From: DASQGA01 sp963762085
Lineage (GTDB): Bacteria; Actinomycetota; Thermoleophilia; Gaiellales; Gaiellaceae
DNA length: 64,000 nucleotides
Reading direction: 5' to 3'
Assembly (NCBI GenBank): GCA_963762085.1
Contig: CAVXJD010000006.1
Span: 1 to 64,000 of the forward strand
The notes beneath the pieces were generated by a model. The model was given only the letters and a program-made list of their open reading frames with translations. It searched no databases and was not told the origin of the DNA. A program made the position numbers and the translations under genes. Below, in pieces: positions 16,581-24,818 of this stretch. The first letter of the stretch is position 1. Each line of letters starts with the position of its first letter.

Positions 16581-17474
16581 CTAGCCTGCCACGGGGCCGA
16601 AGGTCCCGGCGCGATAGACCTGCCCGGGAAGCTCCCGGCCCAGGGTCTCTTCGAGCCAGGCCGCGACCGCGATCAGCCCGTCCAGGTCGATGCCGGTCTC
16701 CACTCCCTCGCCGTGCAGGAGGTACACGAGGTCCTCGGTTGCGATGTTCCCAGTCGCCCGGGGCGCGAACGGGCAGCCGCCGAGACCGCCCACTGAGGCG
16801 TCGAAGACCGTCGCGCCCGCGTGGAGCGCGGCGTAGGCGTTCGCAAAGCCGGTGCTGCGCGTGTTGTGGAAGTGGACTCCCACCGGGCTTCCAAATCGGG
16901 CTGCAGTGCCCACGAGCTCGCTGACCTGGCTCGGTACGCCCACCCCGATCGTATCCGCGAACACGACTTCGTCAGCGCCGCCGGAGACGATCCGCTCTGC
17001 GAGCTCGAGGACGTGCGCCGGTGCGACCGCCCCCTCGAACGGGCAGCCGAAGGCGACGCTGATCGAGACGACGAGCGGGCGCCCGTCGCTGCGCGCCCGC
17101 TCTGCGATCCGCAGCGCGGCGGCGACCGATTCGTCCACGGACGCATTCGCGTTTCGGTGGTTGAAGGTCTCGGTGGCCCCGAAACTGAAGTGCACCTCAT
17201 CGAGAGTCGTCGCCGCGAGCCGCTCATAACCCTTCTCGTTCAACACCAGGCCTGCGTAGACGGTGCCTTGGCGACGCTCGATTCCCGCCACGACCTCCTC
17301 CGCACCCGCCATCTGCGGCACGCGTTCCGGATGGACGAAGCTCGCGGCCTCGATCCGGGGAACGCCCGCCGCCGCCAGACGGTTCACGAGCTCGGCCCGA
17401 AGCTGTGCCGAAAGAGGCTCCGGCTCGTTCTGGAGCCCGTCCCGTGGGCCCACGTCGCAGATCGTCGCCTTCAC
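16581..17474 (-). CDS. mvaB: Hydroxymethylglutaryl-CoA lyase
   Basis: The 297-residue protein has the HMGL-like TIM barrel. DVGPRDGLQNE at residues 7-17 holds the metal-binding aspartate and catalytic arginine, HFHNTRSTG carries the metal-binding histidines, and GGLGGCPFAPRATGN contains the active-site cysteine loop diagnostic of true HMG-CoA lyase. It cleaves HMG-CoA to acetyl-CoA and acetoacetate, the last step of leucine catabolism. No other leucine-degradation gene is adjacent. It diverges from the ornithine-cyclodeaminase-like gene, with 33 bp between starts. Confidence 0.95.
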   Translation of the reverse strand: MKATICDVGPRDGLQNEPEPLSAQLRAELVNRLAAAGVPRIEAASFVHPERVPQMAGAEEVVAGIERRQGTVYAGLVLNEKGYERLAATTLDEVHFSFGATETFNHRNANASVDESVAAALRIAERARSDGRPLVVSISVAFGCPFEGAVAPAHVLELAERIVSGGADEVVFADTIGVGVPSQVSELVGTAARFGSPVGVHFHNTRSTGFANAYAALHAGATVFDASVGGLGGCPFAPRATGNIATEDLVYLLHGEGVETGIDLDGLIAVAAWLEETLGRELPGQVYRAGTFGPVAG

Positions 17475-17507
17475 GCCGGAACCCTAGCGACGACCTGGCA
17501 TGATCCT

Positions 17508-18476
17508 GTGCCGGTGGCAGTCCCCACGTTCTCCCGCGACCAGGTCTACGCGGCGCTCGACCCCGGCGAGGCCGTCGAGGCCGTGCGTGAGGCGTTCCTC
17601 GAGCACGCGCGCGGCTCCTGGGCGATGCCGTCGAAGCTCTACGTGGAGGCGACCGAGGGAGATTTTCGGGCCATGCCGGCCGCCGGCGCCGGGCACACCG
17701 TCCTCAAGTGGGTCACCTCGTTTCCCGGCAACCCGGCTCGTGGGCTCCCCACCGTTGGCGGCGTGGTTCTCCTCTCGGATGCCACGACCGGGGAGCTGCG
17801 CGCGCTCCTCGACGCGGGTGCTGTCACCGCGCTCCGGACCGGCGCCGCGGCCGTTTTGGCAGCCGAGACCCTCGCGGTCGAGACCGAGAGCCCGGCTGCC
17901 GTGATCGGCTGCGGCGTGAACGGGCGAGCGGTCGCGCGGACGTTCCTTGCGCGGGGTCGCGACGTCCTCCTCTGGGACGCCCGGCCCGAGCAGGCGGACG
18001 CCGCTGCCACCGAGCTTGGCGGAGGGTCGTCCGTAGCCGCCGAAGCGGAGGCCCGGTCCGCCGGCGTCATCGTCACCGTCACGCCGGGTCACGAGCCAGT
18101 GTTCCGCGACGGAGACCTCCGTCCGGGCCAGCACGTCAGCCTGATGGGCGCGGACGGCCCCGGTAAGGCGGAGATCACCGACGGCGAGCTGGCGCGAGCC
18201 CGGATCGTCTGCGACGAGTGGGAACAGGCGAGCCACAATGGAGACCTCAGGCACGCTCTCGCGGCGGGAGCGATCCGGCGCGAGGATGTTGCCGAGCTTG
18301 GCCACGTCCTGCTCGGCACCGACCAAGGGCGCCGGACGGACGAGGAGATCACGATCTTCGACTCGACGGGTCTCGCAGTCCAGGATCTGGCCGTGGCGCT
18401 CGCGGTGTATCGGCGCTACCAACAAGACCCCGAATCTGACGTCTTCGGGGATACGGTCAAGGTTCCGATCGGCTAG
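17508..18476 (+). CDS. Ornithine cyclodeaminase / mu-crystallin family protein
   Basis: The protein has about 322 residues. The N-terminal dimerisation and substrate domain includes MPSKLYVEA, a lysine-containing LKWVTSFPGNP and GVVLLSDATTGELRALLDAG. A Rossmann NAD(P) domain follows with VIGCGVNGRAVARTFLARG. This is the OCD/mu-crystallin fold, whose members include ornithine cyclodeaminase, alanine dehydrogenase and ketimine reductases; the exact reaction is not predictable. GTG 17508 and GTG 17514 are both possible starts. The VOC protein gene follows 17 bp downstream and is probably co-transcribed. Confidence 0.88.
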   Translation: MPVAVPTFSRDQVYAALDPGEAVEAVREAFLEHARGSWAMPSKLYVEATEGDFRAMPAAGAGHTVLKWVTSFPGNPARGLPTVGGVVLLSDATTGELRALLDAGAVTALRTGAAAVLAAETLAVETESPAAVIGCGVNGRAVARTFLARGRDVLLWDARPEQADAAATELGGGSSVAAEAEARSAGVIVTVTPGHEPVFRDGDLRPGQHVSLMGADGPGKAEITDGELARARIVCDEWEQASHNGDLRHALAAGAIRREDVAELGHVLLGTDQGRRTDEEITIFDSTGLAVQDLAVALAVYRRYQQDPESDVFGDTVKVPIG

Positions 18477-18493
18477 ACAGGACAGGAGGCGAT

Positions 18494-18862
18494 ATGGGCG
18501 GAATCACGCACTTCGAGATTCGCTCGGCGGACTTCGACCGAGCGCGCGGCTTCTGGGAATCTCTGCTCGGCTGGAAGTTTCGCGACGTGCAGGGGCCGAT
18601 GCAGTACACGATGGCGGAGGTCGGCGGTAATCCGACAGCCGGGCTTTATGCGTCCGAGAACCAGGAGCGCGGGCTGATCGTCTATTTCGACGTCGACGAT
18701 GTCGAGGCCACAACCGACCGGGTGCGCGAGCTGGGCGGACAGGTGACGACCGAGAAGACCCCGATTCCCGAGATCGGGTGGTTCGCCCATTGCATCGACA
18801 CGGAGGACAATCCATTCGGCGTCTTCACCGCGGACGAATCCGTGCCGATGCCGAGCGGCTAG
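18494..18862 (+). CDS. VOC family protein (glyoxalase/bleomycin-resistance fold)
   Basis: The 122-residue protein shows two beta-alpha-beta-beta-beta modules of the vicinal oxygen chelate fold: GGITHFEIRSADFDRARGFW at the start and a second module from about residue 60 (LIVYFDVDDVEATTDRVRELG). The C-terminal GWFAHCIDTEDNPFGVF contributes a typical metal-site glutamate position. Its ACAGGAGG ribosome binding site is strong. Substrate unknown; probably in one transcript with the preceding ornithine-cyclodeaminase-family gene. Confidence 0.9.
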   Translation: MGGITHFEIRSADFDRARGFWESLLGWKFRDVQGPMQYTMAEVGGNPTAGLYASENQERGLIVYFDVDDVEATTDRVRELGGQVTTEKTPIPEIGWFAHCIDTEDNPFGVFTADESVPMPSG

Positions 18863-18919
18863 CGCCCGGATTCCGACACGAAAGCGGCACAAATCGCGCG
18901 CCACGCGCGCGCCCGCCAG

Positions 18920-19006
18920 CGCTACGCTCAACGCGGGGGAACCAGTAACCAGGGGGTCCCCCGGGGGAATCACAAGGGGCGGATCCGAGCGGCTCGGCGG
19001 GCGCCT
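18920..19006 (+). promoter_or_regulatory. c-di-AMP (ydaO/yuaA) riboswitch-like sequence, apparently without its gene
   Basis: On the + strand the sequence contains CGCTACGCTCAACGCGGGGG with AACCAG directly after, and then GGGGGAATCAC and GGATCCGAGC. The pair GGGGAACC ... GGGG(U)GAAUC is the hallmark of the ydaO/yuaA c-di-AMP aptamer, which in actinobacteria usually precedes cell-wall hydrolase genes. The expected 3' half is not recognisable, and the next gene lies on the opposite strand. It may be a truncated relic. This call rests on remembered consensus only. Confidence 0.4.
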
Positions 19007-19738
19007 TCAGCCGCGCTCGGCGGGTAACCCTCGGCTCGACCAGTCGCTCCACGAGCCCGCATAGAGCTTGGCGTCCTCACGCCCGGCGGCTGCGAGAGCG
19101 AGAAGGTCGACGCAGGCGGTGATGCCGGAGCCGCAGTAGACGACGATCTCCTCGGCTTCGAGCACGTCCGCGGGAAAGGTCGCTGCGGCACCGAAGGGAG
19201 CGTTGACCGCGCCCGGGATCCGTCCGGCCACCAGGTCGATCGGCTCCACCTCGCCCCGGTAGCGCTCCGGTGCACGCGCATCGACGACGACGACGCCGGG
19301 CGCGCCGAGCCGCTGCTCGAGCTCTTCGGCCTCGATCGTGTCGGCCCGTGGCGCCGAGGGGACGAACTCCTCGCGAGCGACCTCCGCCTCGCCCTCCTCG
19401 AGAGGCCCTCGCCAGACCTTGAGGCCGCCCGCGAGCACAGCGACCTGGGGGTGCCCGAAGTGGCGCAGCAGCCACCAGAGGCGCGCCGCTCCCCCGCTCA
19501 TGCCCTGGTCGTATGCGACCACGAAGACGTCGTCGCCGATCCCCGCGCGCCCCGCCGCTTCTGAGAACCGCTCCGGGTCGGGAAGGGGATGGCGTCCCCC
19601 AACCCCGGATGGAGCGCTGGAGAGCTCCCGCTCGACGTCGAGGAAGCTGGCGCCCGGTATGTGCCCGGCGAGCCAGAGCTCGCGGCCACGGTCTGGGTTG
19701 CCGAGCTCCCAACGGCAGTCGACGAACTGGTAGCGCAC
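19007..19738 (-). CDS. Two-domain rhodanese-type sulfurtransferase
   Basis: The 243-residue protein carries two rhodanese domains. The N-terminal one is inactive-type (HIPGASFLDVERELS, then VFVVAYDQGMSGGAARLWWLL, quoted in part as YDQGMSGGAARLWWLL). The C-terminal one has the active-site loop CGSGITA, whose cysteine carries the persulfide. The CGSGxTA loop is that of mercaptopyruvate/thiosulfate sulfurtransferases. It is slightly short for the family, which usually has about 280 residues. GTG 19738 is the start used. The PQQ-dehydrogenase gene ends 11 bp from it. Confidence 0.92.
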   Translation of the reverse strand: MRYQFVDCRWELGNPDRGRELWLAGHIPGASFLDVERELSSAPSGVGGRHPLPDPERFSEAAGRAGIGDDVFVVAYDQGMSGGAARLWWLLRHFGHPQVAVLAGGLKVWRGPLEEGEAEVAREEFVPSAPRADTIEAEELEQRLGAPGVVVVDARAPERYRGEVEPIDLVAGRIPGAVNAPFGAAATFPADVLEAEEIVVYCGSGITACVDLLALAAAGREDAKLYAGSWSDWSSRGLPAERG

Positions 19739-19749
19739 GCCGTGGGACC

Positions 19750-20889
19750 CTACGCGGCTGAGATCCGAAAGATCGTCCCCTTTGACGAGGCGGCGTAGAG
19801 CTCGCCACGGCCGTCCTCGCCGAACGACGTCAACCCGTCGACCTGGATCGACTCCTTCCGGACGCTCTCCCTCGTGCCGTCAGCGGCGATGCTCCAGATC
19901 GTGCCGCTGCAGTAGTCGCCGTAGACGTAGCGGCCCTCCAGCGCCGGCACCTCGGCGCCGCGGTAGACGAAGCCGCCGGTCACGGAGCACCCCTTGCTGT
20001 GGTCGTAGACCGCAACCGGGCCCATCAGGCTGCCTTCCGGGTTCGGCTCCTTCTCTTCGTACGTTGCGTCGCCCTCGAACGCGTCCCACCCGAAGTTGAC
20101 GAGGTTCCCGACCTTGTCCCGCGGCAGGCGGTCAACTTCCTCGAAATCCCCCTGGCCGACGTCGCCGATCCAAAGGTCTCCGGTCTCACGGTCGAACGAG
20201 AAGCGCCAGGGGTTCCGGAGCCCGTACGCGGCGATGGCCGGGTCGGGGCTGCTCTCGGAGACGTCCAACGTCAGCAGCTTGCCAAGGAGACTCGAGAGGT
20301 CCTGGGCTCGATTCTCCGGGTCGCCGCCCGCGCCTCCGTCTCCCATCCCAACCCAGAGGCGTCCATCGGGGCCGAAGGCGAGCTGGCCGCCGTTGTGGTT
20401 CGAATACGGCTGGTCGATCGCGAGCAAGACACGCCGGGTCGCCGGGTCGACGGCGGTCCGGTCGTCGAACGCCCTGTACTCCACGACGCGCGTATCACCG
20501 TTCAGGTCGGTGTAGTCGACGTAGAGCAAGCCGTTCTCTTGGTAGTCCGGATGGAACGCCACGGACAGGAGTCCCTGCTCCCCACCGCTCACGACCTCGC
20601 CCGTCACGTCGAGGAACGGCTTCGCCACCACCTGCCCGTCTTCTACGATCCGGACGCGGCCTGCCTGCTCGACGACGTACAGCCGGTCCGGCTCACCGGG
20701 CGCTGCTGCCACGTGGATCGGGCTGTCCAACCCACGGGCGACCGCGACCAGGCGGACCCCTTCGGATGAAGTCCCGGTTTCGACCGGAGGTCCCGACCCC
20801 GTCGCGGGCGCGGGATCAGAGTCGCCGGCCCCGGCGCAACCCGGGACGAGCACGAGCGCGGACAGCATGAGAAGCACGACGGCGCGCAT
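19750..20889 (-). CDS. PQQ-dependent sugar dehydrogenase-like lipoprotein
   Basis: From ATG 20889 the protein has 379 residues and begins with a lipoprotein signal peptide (MRAVVLLMLSALVLVPGC), with Cys18 as the lipidation site. The six-bladed beta-propeller of the soluble glucose/sorbosone dehydrogenase family follows: GEQGLLSVAFHPDY, YSNHNGGQLAFGPDG, GMGDGGAGGDP with calcium- and PQQ-binding residues, and GLRNPWRFSFD. A longer reading from 20982 would put 31 unlikely residues before the signal. Oxidation of an aldose sugar at the cell surface is expected; the true substrate is unknown. A paralogue lies immediately upstream. Confidence 0.9.
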   Translation of the reverse strand: MRAVVLLMLSALVLVPGCAGAGDSDPAPATGSGPPVETGTSSEGVRLVAVARGLDSPIHVAAAPGEPDRLYVVEQAGRVRIVEDGQVVAKPFLDVTGEVVSGGEQGLLSVAFHPDYQENGLLYVDYTDLNGDTRVVEYRAFDDRTAVDPATRRVLLAIDQPYSNHNGGQLAFGPDGRLWVGMGDGGAGGDPENRAQDLSSLLGKLLTLDVSESSPDPAIAAYGLRNPWRFSFDRETGDLWIGDVGQGDFEEVDRLPRDKVGNLVNFGWDAFEGDATYEEKEPNPEGSLMGPVAVYDHSKGCSVTGGFVYRGAEVPALEGRYVYGDYCSGTIWSIAADGTRESVRKESIQVDGLTSFGEDGRGELYAASSKGTIFRISAA

Positions 20890-20940
20890 GGTTTTCACCG
20901 TATCTACGCCCTGCCGGGCCGCCCGGTTCCTGGGAGGGCC

Positions 20941-20997
20941 TGGCGTAACGCAAGTGTGCTGTCGGGACGCACTGCTCGCCAACGAGTGGCGTTACGC
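20941..20997. repeat. Paired GCGTAACGC / GCGTTACGC motif between the two PQQ-type genes
   Basis: TGGCGTAACGC (20941-20951) and TGGCGTTACGC (20987-20997) are direct repeats with one mismatch, and because the core is palindromic they also form an inverted pair. They occupy the 117-bp gap between the tandem PQQ dehydrogenase genes, so they may be a terminator stem for the upstream gene or two operator half-sites for the downstream one. Confidence 0.5.
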
Positions 20998-21006
20998 GAA
21001 TCCCTC

Positions 21007-22122
21007 CTACTGAACTGCGAGGCGGTAGATGGAGCCGCCGTTGTGCGAGAGGAGGTAGATCGCCCCGTTCGCGCCGCGGCCGAACGAGGACAGGTTCCCG
21101 GGCACGGTAAAGGGCTCGCGGCGATAACCGCTCTTGTGCCCGCGCGCCCAGCGGAAGCTCCAGACGTCTCCCGTGCAGTAGTCACCGAAGAAGTACCGGC
21201 CGCGGGCGCCGGACGGAACACCGCTGCCGCGGCCCACGAACCCGCCTGTGACCGAGCAACGGCCTGCGCCGTGGCTGTACTCGTGGATCGGCCACTTGAG
21301 GACGCTCGGACGGCGAAGCCCTCTGGAGTTGTCGTACACGTGCCGGTTCCCCTCGTAGACCCGCCAGCCGTAATTCTCGAGCCCCCGGGCGGTCGGCCTG
21401 AAGACGTCGATCTCCTCCCAGTCGCCCTGCCCGACGTCGGCGAGGTAGAAGAGGCCCGTGCTCGGATCGACCGAGAAGCGCCAGGGATTGCGGAACCCGA
21501 GCGCGACGATCACGGCCGTTGCGCCGGCCCGGTTGACGTTGATGCGCAGGAGCTTGCCGAGGCGGGTCGTGAGGCGCTGTGCGCGATTCTGCGGATCACC
21601 AGCCGACCCTCCGTCACCCATCCCGACATAGAGGCGCCCGTCGTTTCCGAACGCGACCTGGCCGCCGTTGTGATTGCTGTACGGCTGGTCGACCCTCAGC
21701 CAGACCCTCAGGGTCTGACGCATCGCCCGCGTGCCGCCCGTGTTCGTGCGGAACCCGACGACACGGGTGTCTCCCGCCCGATTCGTGTAGTTGACGAACA
21801 CCCGATGGTTCTGGGCGAAGCCCGGGTGGAACGCGAGCGACAGGAGGCCCTGCTCGCCACAGCAGGAGACCAGATCGGAGATGTCCAGGAACGGGGTCGG
21901 CTGGACCTGGCCGTCCTGAACGATCCGAATCAGTCCGCGCTGCTCGACGACGTAGAGACGGCCCGGGTAAGCACGTGTGGATGCGAGGTGCACGGGGTTC
22001 GAGAACCCCGAGGCAACCGGTGCGAGACGGAGCGCGCCCGAGGCGGGAGCGGCGATCGAGCCGGCAAGCACCAAGCTCACGAGCACGATCAAGACCCGGC
22101 ACAGAGTCAAATGTCTCGGCAT
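21007..22122 (-). CDS. PQQ-dependent sugar dehydrogenase-like secreted protein
   Basis: The 371-residue paralogue of the downstream gene has a Sec signal peptide (LIVLVSLVLAGSIAAPASGA) with an AxA-type cleavage site and no lipobox, so it should be soluble and exported. The propeller motifs are CCGEQGLLSLAFHPGF, YSNHNGGQVAFGNDG, GMGDGGSAGDP and GFRNPWRFSVD. The two genes share order and motifs throughout and probably arose by tandem duplication, then split into a secreted form and a lipid-anchored form. Sugar substrate unknown. Confidence 0.9.
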   Translation of the reverse strand: MPRHLTLCRVLIVLVSLVLAGSIAAPASGALRLAPVASGFSNPVHLASTRAYPGRLYVVEQRGLIRIVQDGQVQPTPFLDISDLVSCCGEQGLLSLAFHPGFAQNHRVFVNYTNRAGDTRVVGFRTNTGGTRAMRQTLRVWLRVDQPYSNHNGGQVAFGNDGRLYVGMGDGGSAGDPQNRAQRLTTRLGKLLRINVNRAGATAVIVALGFRNPWRFSVDPSTGLFYLADVGQGDWEEIDVFRPTARGLENYGWRVYEGNRHVYDNSRGLRRPSVLKWPIHEYSHGAGRCSVTGGFVGRGSGVPSGARGRYFFGDYCTGDVWSFRWARGHKSGYRREPFTVPGNLSSFGRGANGAIYLLSHNGGSIYRLAVQ

Positions 22123-22197
22123 GAAAACCCCTGGGTCGCAAGTCCCTCGAGTCCCGGTACCGGCAAGACTAGCCGAGCCATCGGAGCGCCTCGAAGC

Positions 22198-23037
22198 TCA
22201 GTGCTGCCCGGCTGCCGGCGCGGCGAGATGGAGCGTCTCGCCGAGGCCAACTCGATCTCTTCCGGACTTCCGTTCGTAGAGACGCTGGTCCGCGCTCCGG
22301 AAGAGTGTGAGCGCCTCTGTTCCCTCGCTGGGTGAGACCGCCCAGCCAAAGGTAATCCTGGCTCCTGCGGCCTCGACGGCCGTCTCGAGGCGCTCCGCCA
22401 GCTGGCGCGCCTCGTCGCCCGAGTGCACCGAGCTCAGCACCGCGAACTCATCGCCGCCCACGCGCGCCACCTCGTCCTCGCCGCGAAGAGCCTGACCGAG
22501 CACGACTGCAAGGCGCTGGAGGACGTGATTCCCTGCCGCATGACCGCGGCTGTCGTTGATGAGCTTCAGCCCATCCATGTCTCCGAGGAGGAGGGCGAAC
22601 GACCGGCCGCCGGCAAGCCGGCGGGACATGGCAGCCTCGAAGCCTCGCGTGTTCGGAAGTCCAGTGAGCGCATCGCGCTCGGCCAGAAGCCGGAGCTGGA
22701 CGACCAGCTCCTGGTTTCGCTCCGCGAAATAGCCGATCAGAAAGCCGATGCCTGCGTAGGTAAGAAGCCGGATCCAGGCGCTCTGGGCGAGAATCTCAGT
22801 CGTCGGCAGACTTGCATTCAGGACGATCCCGACCGAGTACAGACCTGCTGCGGCGCCTCCGGCCGCGGCGCCGAAATACGGGCCGAGAGCCAGCGCGACG
22901 AGCGCGACTGCGAAGTAGTAGAAGTTCGCGAGCCCGAGACCCGGGGTCTCGAGCGTGAGGAAGGCCGTGAAGACGAGCCCGAAGGTCAGGAGGGAGGCAC
23001 CGATCAAGACCCCGCGATGCGAGGTAGCCGCAGTCAT
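22198..23037 (-). CDS. Membrane-bound diguanylate cyclase (GGDEF)
   Basis: The 279-residue protein has about four N-terminal membrane helices up to residue 105, then a GGDEF domain. The active site is intact (RVGGDEFAVL), and an RxxD product-inhibition site (RGED) lies exactly five residues upstream. The substrate-binding DALTGLPNTRGF and LLGDMDGLKLIND motifs are present. It should convert two GTP into c-di-GMP under feedback control. HD-GYP (38.2 kb) and degenerate-GGDEF (26.0 kb) genes elsewhere in the window, and an exopolysaccharide locus, fit c-di-GMP signalling, but no direct link is shown. Confidence 0.95.
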   Translation of the reverse strand: MTAATSHRGVLIGASLLTFGLVFTAFLTLETPGLGLANFYYFAVALVALALGPYFGAAAGGAAAGLYSVGIVLNASLPTTEILAQSAWIRLLTYAGIGFLIGYFAERNQELVVQLRLLAERDALTGLPNTRGFEAAMSRRLAGGRSFALLLGDMDGLKLINDSRGHAAGNHVLQRLAVVLGQALRGEDEVARVGGDEFAVLSSVHSGDEARQLAERLETAVEAAGARITFGWAVSPSEGTEALTLFRSADQRLYERKSGRDRVGLGETLHLAAPAAGQH

Positions 23038-23074
23038 GTACAGAAGGAGATCGCCCGTCCGGGTCGCCCGGGCG

Positions 23075-23090
23075 TCCCTCGAACGAGGGA
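23075..23090. terminator. Hairpin between cyclophilin and diguanylate cyclase genes
   Basis: TCCCTC-GAAC-GAGGGA is a perfect 6-bp stem with a 4-base loop. A second GC-rich dyad (GCCCG...CGGGC, about 23053-23074) is adjacent. They lie just after the cyclophilin stop on the minus strand, as expected for a terminator. There is no U-tract. Confidence 0.5.
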
Positions 23091-23094
23091 TCCG

Positions 23095-23568
23095 CTAGGG
23101 CTCTTCTATTAGCTCGACGCGCTCGATCGTGACGGGCTCACGAGGGCGATCGCCGGCATCGCGATCGACCTGGGAGATTTGGTCGACGACGTCCATCCCG
23201 TCCGTGACCCGCCCGAAGACCGTGTGCTTGCCGTTCAGCCATGGGCACGACTCGGCGGTGACCACGAAGAACTGGCTGCCGTTGGTGTTCGGGCCGCTGT
23301 TGGCCATGGCGAGGGCGCCTCGGTCGACACCGTGATCGTTCTGCTCGTCCTCGAAGGTGTACCCGGGCCCACCCGTTCCGGTGCCGGTCGGATCACCACC
23401 CTGGATCATGAAGTCCGGAATCACGCGGTGGAACGGCACACCTTCGTAGAACCCCTCCCGGGAGAGCTTCAAGAAGTTCTCGACGGTCCGCGGCGCGTCG
23501 TCGTCGAAGAGCTCGACCTCGATCGCACCGTGGTTCGTATGCAGGGTCGCCCGTGACACGGGCGACAC
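23095..23568 (-). CDS. Peptidyl-prolyl cis-trans isomerase, cyclophilin type
   Basis: The 157-residue single-domain cyclophilin has FHRVIPDFMIQGGDPTGTG (catalytic arginine, active-site Phe, Met and Gln), ALAMANSGPNTNGSQFFV and the GKHTVFGRV motif. It has no signal peptide, so it is cytoplasmic. It speeds proline isomerisation during folding. Length is normal for a minimal bacterial PPIase. Confidence 0.95.
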   Translation of the reverse strand: MSPVSRATLHTNHGAIEVELFDDDAPRTVENFLKLSREGFYEGVPFHRVIPDFMIQGGDPTGTGTGGPGYTFEDEQNDHGVDRGALAMANSGPNTNGSQFFVVTAESCPWLNGKHTVFGRVTDGMDVVDQISQVDRDAGDRPREPVTIERVELIEEP

Positions 23569-23593
23569 CCTAGCCGAGTGGTTCCTCCCCGGC

Positions 23594-24016
23594 CTACTTG
23601 ACCGTGAGCGTGCCCTTCATCCCGGCCGCTTCGTGGCCGTCCACGGAGCAGTAGAAGGTGTACGTCCCCGCCGGCAGGTCGGCACTCACGGAGGACTTGT
23701 CGCCCGTGACCGTGTCGCTTGCCACCTCTTCGATCCCGTTGCCCTCGATCGTGACGTTGTGCGGGACGGAGGAGTCGTTCGTGAAGTCGATCGTGACCTC
23801 CCCGGCGGAGGCTTCGAGCGTGGTCGGATCGAACTTGAGCGCGCCACCCGGATCGGCCGCGAGCTGGAGGGTCTCCCCACCGCCTGCCCCACCGCTCGTG
23901 TCGGCAGCGGTGTCGGTGGTCGACGAGCTCTCATCGTCGCCGCCGCCGCACCCAGCCACAACGAGGGCGACGAGCGCCAAGAGGAGGACGAGGAAGGCAG
24001 AAGTTCGGTATTTCAT
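23594..24016 (-). CDS. Blue-copper (cupredoxin) lipoprotein
   Basis: Starting at ATG 24016 behind AAAGGAG, the 140-residue protein has a lipoprotein signal (LVLLLALVALVVAGC), a Gly/Ser/Asp-rich linker and one cupredoxin domain. All four type 1 copper ligands are visible: His in VPHNV, then Cys, His and Met in FYCSVDGHEAAGM. It should be a membrane-anchored electron carrier on the outer face of the membrane. A longer reading to 24214 would bury the signal peptide and is rejected. A 19-bp palindrome lies 48 bp upstream. Confidence 0.93.
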   Translation of the reverse strand: MKYRTSAFLVLLLALVALVVAGCGGGDDESSSTTDTAADTSGGAGGGETLQLAADPGGALKFDPTTLEASAGEVTIDFTNDSSVPHNVTIEGNGIEEVASDTVTGDKSSVSADLPAGTYTFYCSVDGHEAAGMKGTLTVK

Positions 24017-24063
24017 GCGGCTCCTTTGGTCGTCGCAGCTTCCCATACGTACTTCGGGGGAGC

Positions 24064-24082
24064 GGAACAATCGGATTGTTCC
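24064..24082. promoter_or_regulatory. 19-bp palindrome upstream of the cupredoxin gene
   Basis: GGAACAATC-G-GATTGTTCC has perfect 9-bp arms around one base. It lies between the cupredoxin start (24016) and the MBL stop (24096), so an operator for the cupredoxin gene is the simplest reading. It could also serve as the MBL gene terminator, but the arms are AT-rich for that. Confidence 0.5.
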
Positions 24083-24095
24083 CGTTCCATCATCC

Positions 24096-24818
24096 CTAGC
24101 GCTCGACCTGCGACCCACCGACGATCGCGTCGCGGCCGTCGGGATACCGCACCCAGGCCTTGTGCCCGCCGTCGTAATCAGGACCCCAGAGAATGAGTGT
24201 TGCGTCCTCGCCACGGACCTTGCAGGGCTCCGAGAGCTCCTCCTCGATGCCGCGCCAGACGCGCACGAACGGGTTCGACTCCCACTCCCTGCCGATCGTC
24301 GTCGGCTCTCGATGGCCTGGATGTACGCGAGTTTCCGGCTCGAGCCGCATCAACCTGTCCATGATCGACTCCCTGAGCTCCTCGAAGTTTCCGTTTCCGG
24401 TGCCGCCCACGGTGCCCTTGAAGAGCACGTCCGCGGTGAAGCAATCCTCTTCTCCGACGACGAAGGCGAGATGATCGGAGCAGTGGCCCGGCGTCTCGAG
24501 CGCACGAATCTCGAGGTAGCCCGAATGAATGGCCTGGCGGTCAGAGATCGGCTCGGCGCCCAGCGAGCCGGCCGCTAGCGGATGCGCTCGAAGGGGTACG
24601 CCGAAGCGGCTCGCGAGCTCCTTGATGCCGTCCACGTGGTCAGCGTGCGAGTGGGTGCAAAGGACATCGGTGATGACGATGCGGTCGCGCTCGATGCGGT
24701 CGAGGAGCGGTTGAGCGACGCCGTTCGCGTCGATCAGGACGCCGTTCCCGCCCTCGCCCTCCGCTACGAGGTAGGCGTTCGAGAGCCAGTCCGGGTGCTC
24801 GGTGCGCTCGAGGATCAA
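24096..24818 (-). CDS. MBL-fold metallo-hydrolase
   Basis: The 240-residue glyoxalase II-like metallo-beta-lactamase fold has the metal-binding motif THSHADHVDG, the next ligand in TPGHCSDH, and the last in HPGHREPT. Its ATG overlaps the stop of the alcohol dehydrogenase gene by 4 bp, so translation is coupled. An MBL hydrolase next to a class III-like ADH matches the actinobacterial arrangement in which formaldehyde is oxidised as its mycothiol adduct, making thioester hydrolysis the likely job. No substrate-specific residue can be checked here. Confidence 0.88.
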   Translation of the reverse strand: MILERTEHPDWLSNAYLVAEGEGGNGVLIDANGVAQPLLDRIERDRIVITDVLCTHSHADHVDGIKELASRFGVPLRAHPLAAGSLGAEPISDRQAIHSGYLEIRALETPGHCSDHLAFVVGEEDCFTADVLFKGTVGGTGNGNFEELRESIMDRLMRLEPETRVHPGHREPTTIGREWESNPFVRVWRGIEEELSEPCKVRGEDATLILWGPDYDGGHKAWVRYPDGRDAIVGGSQVER

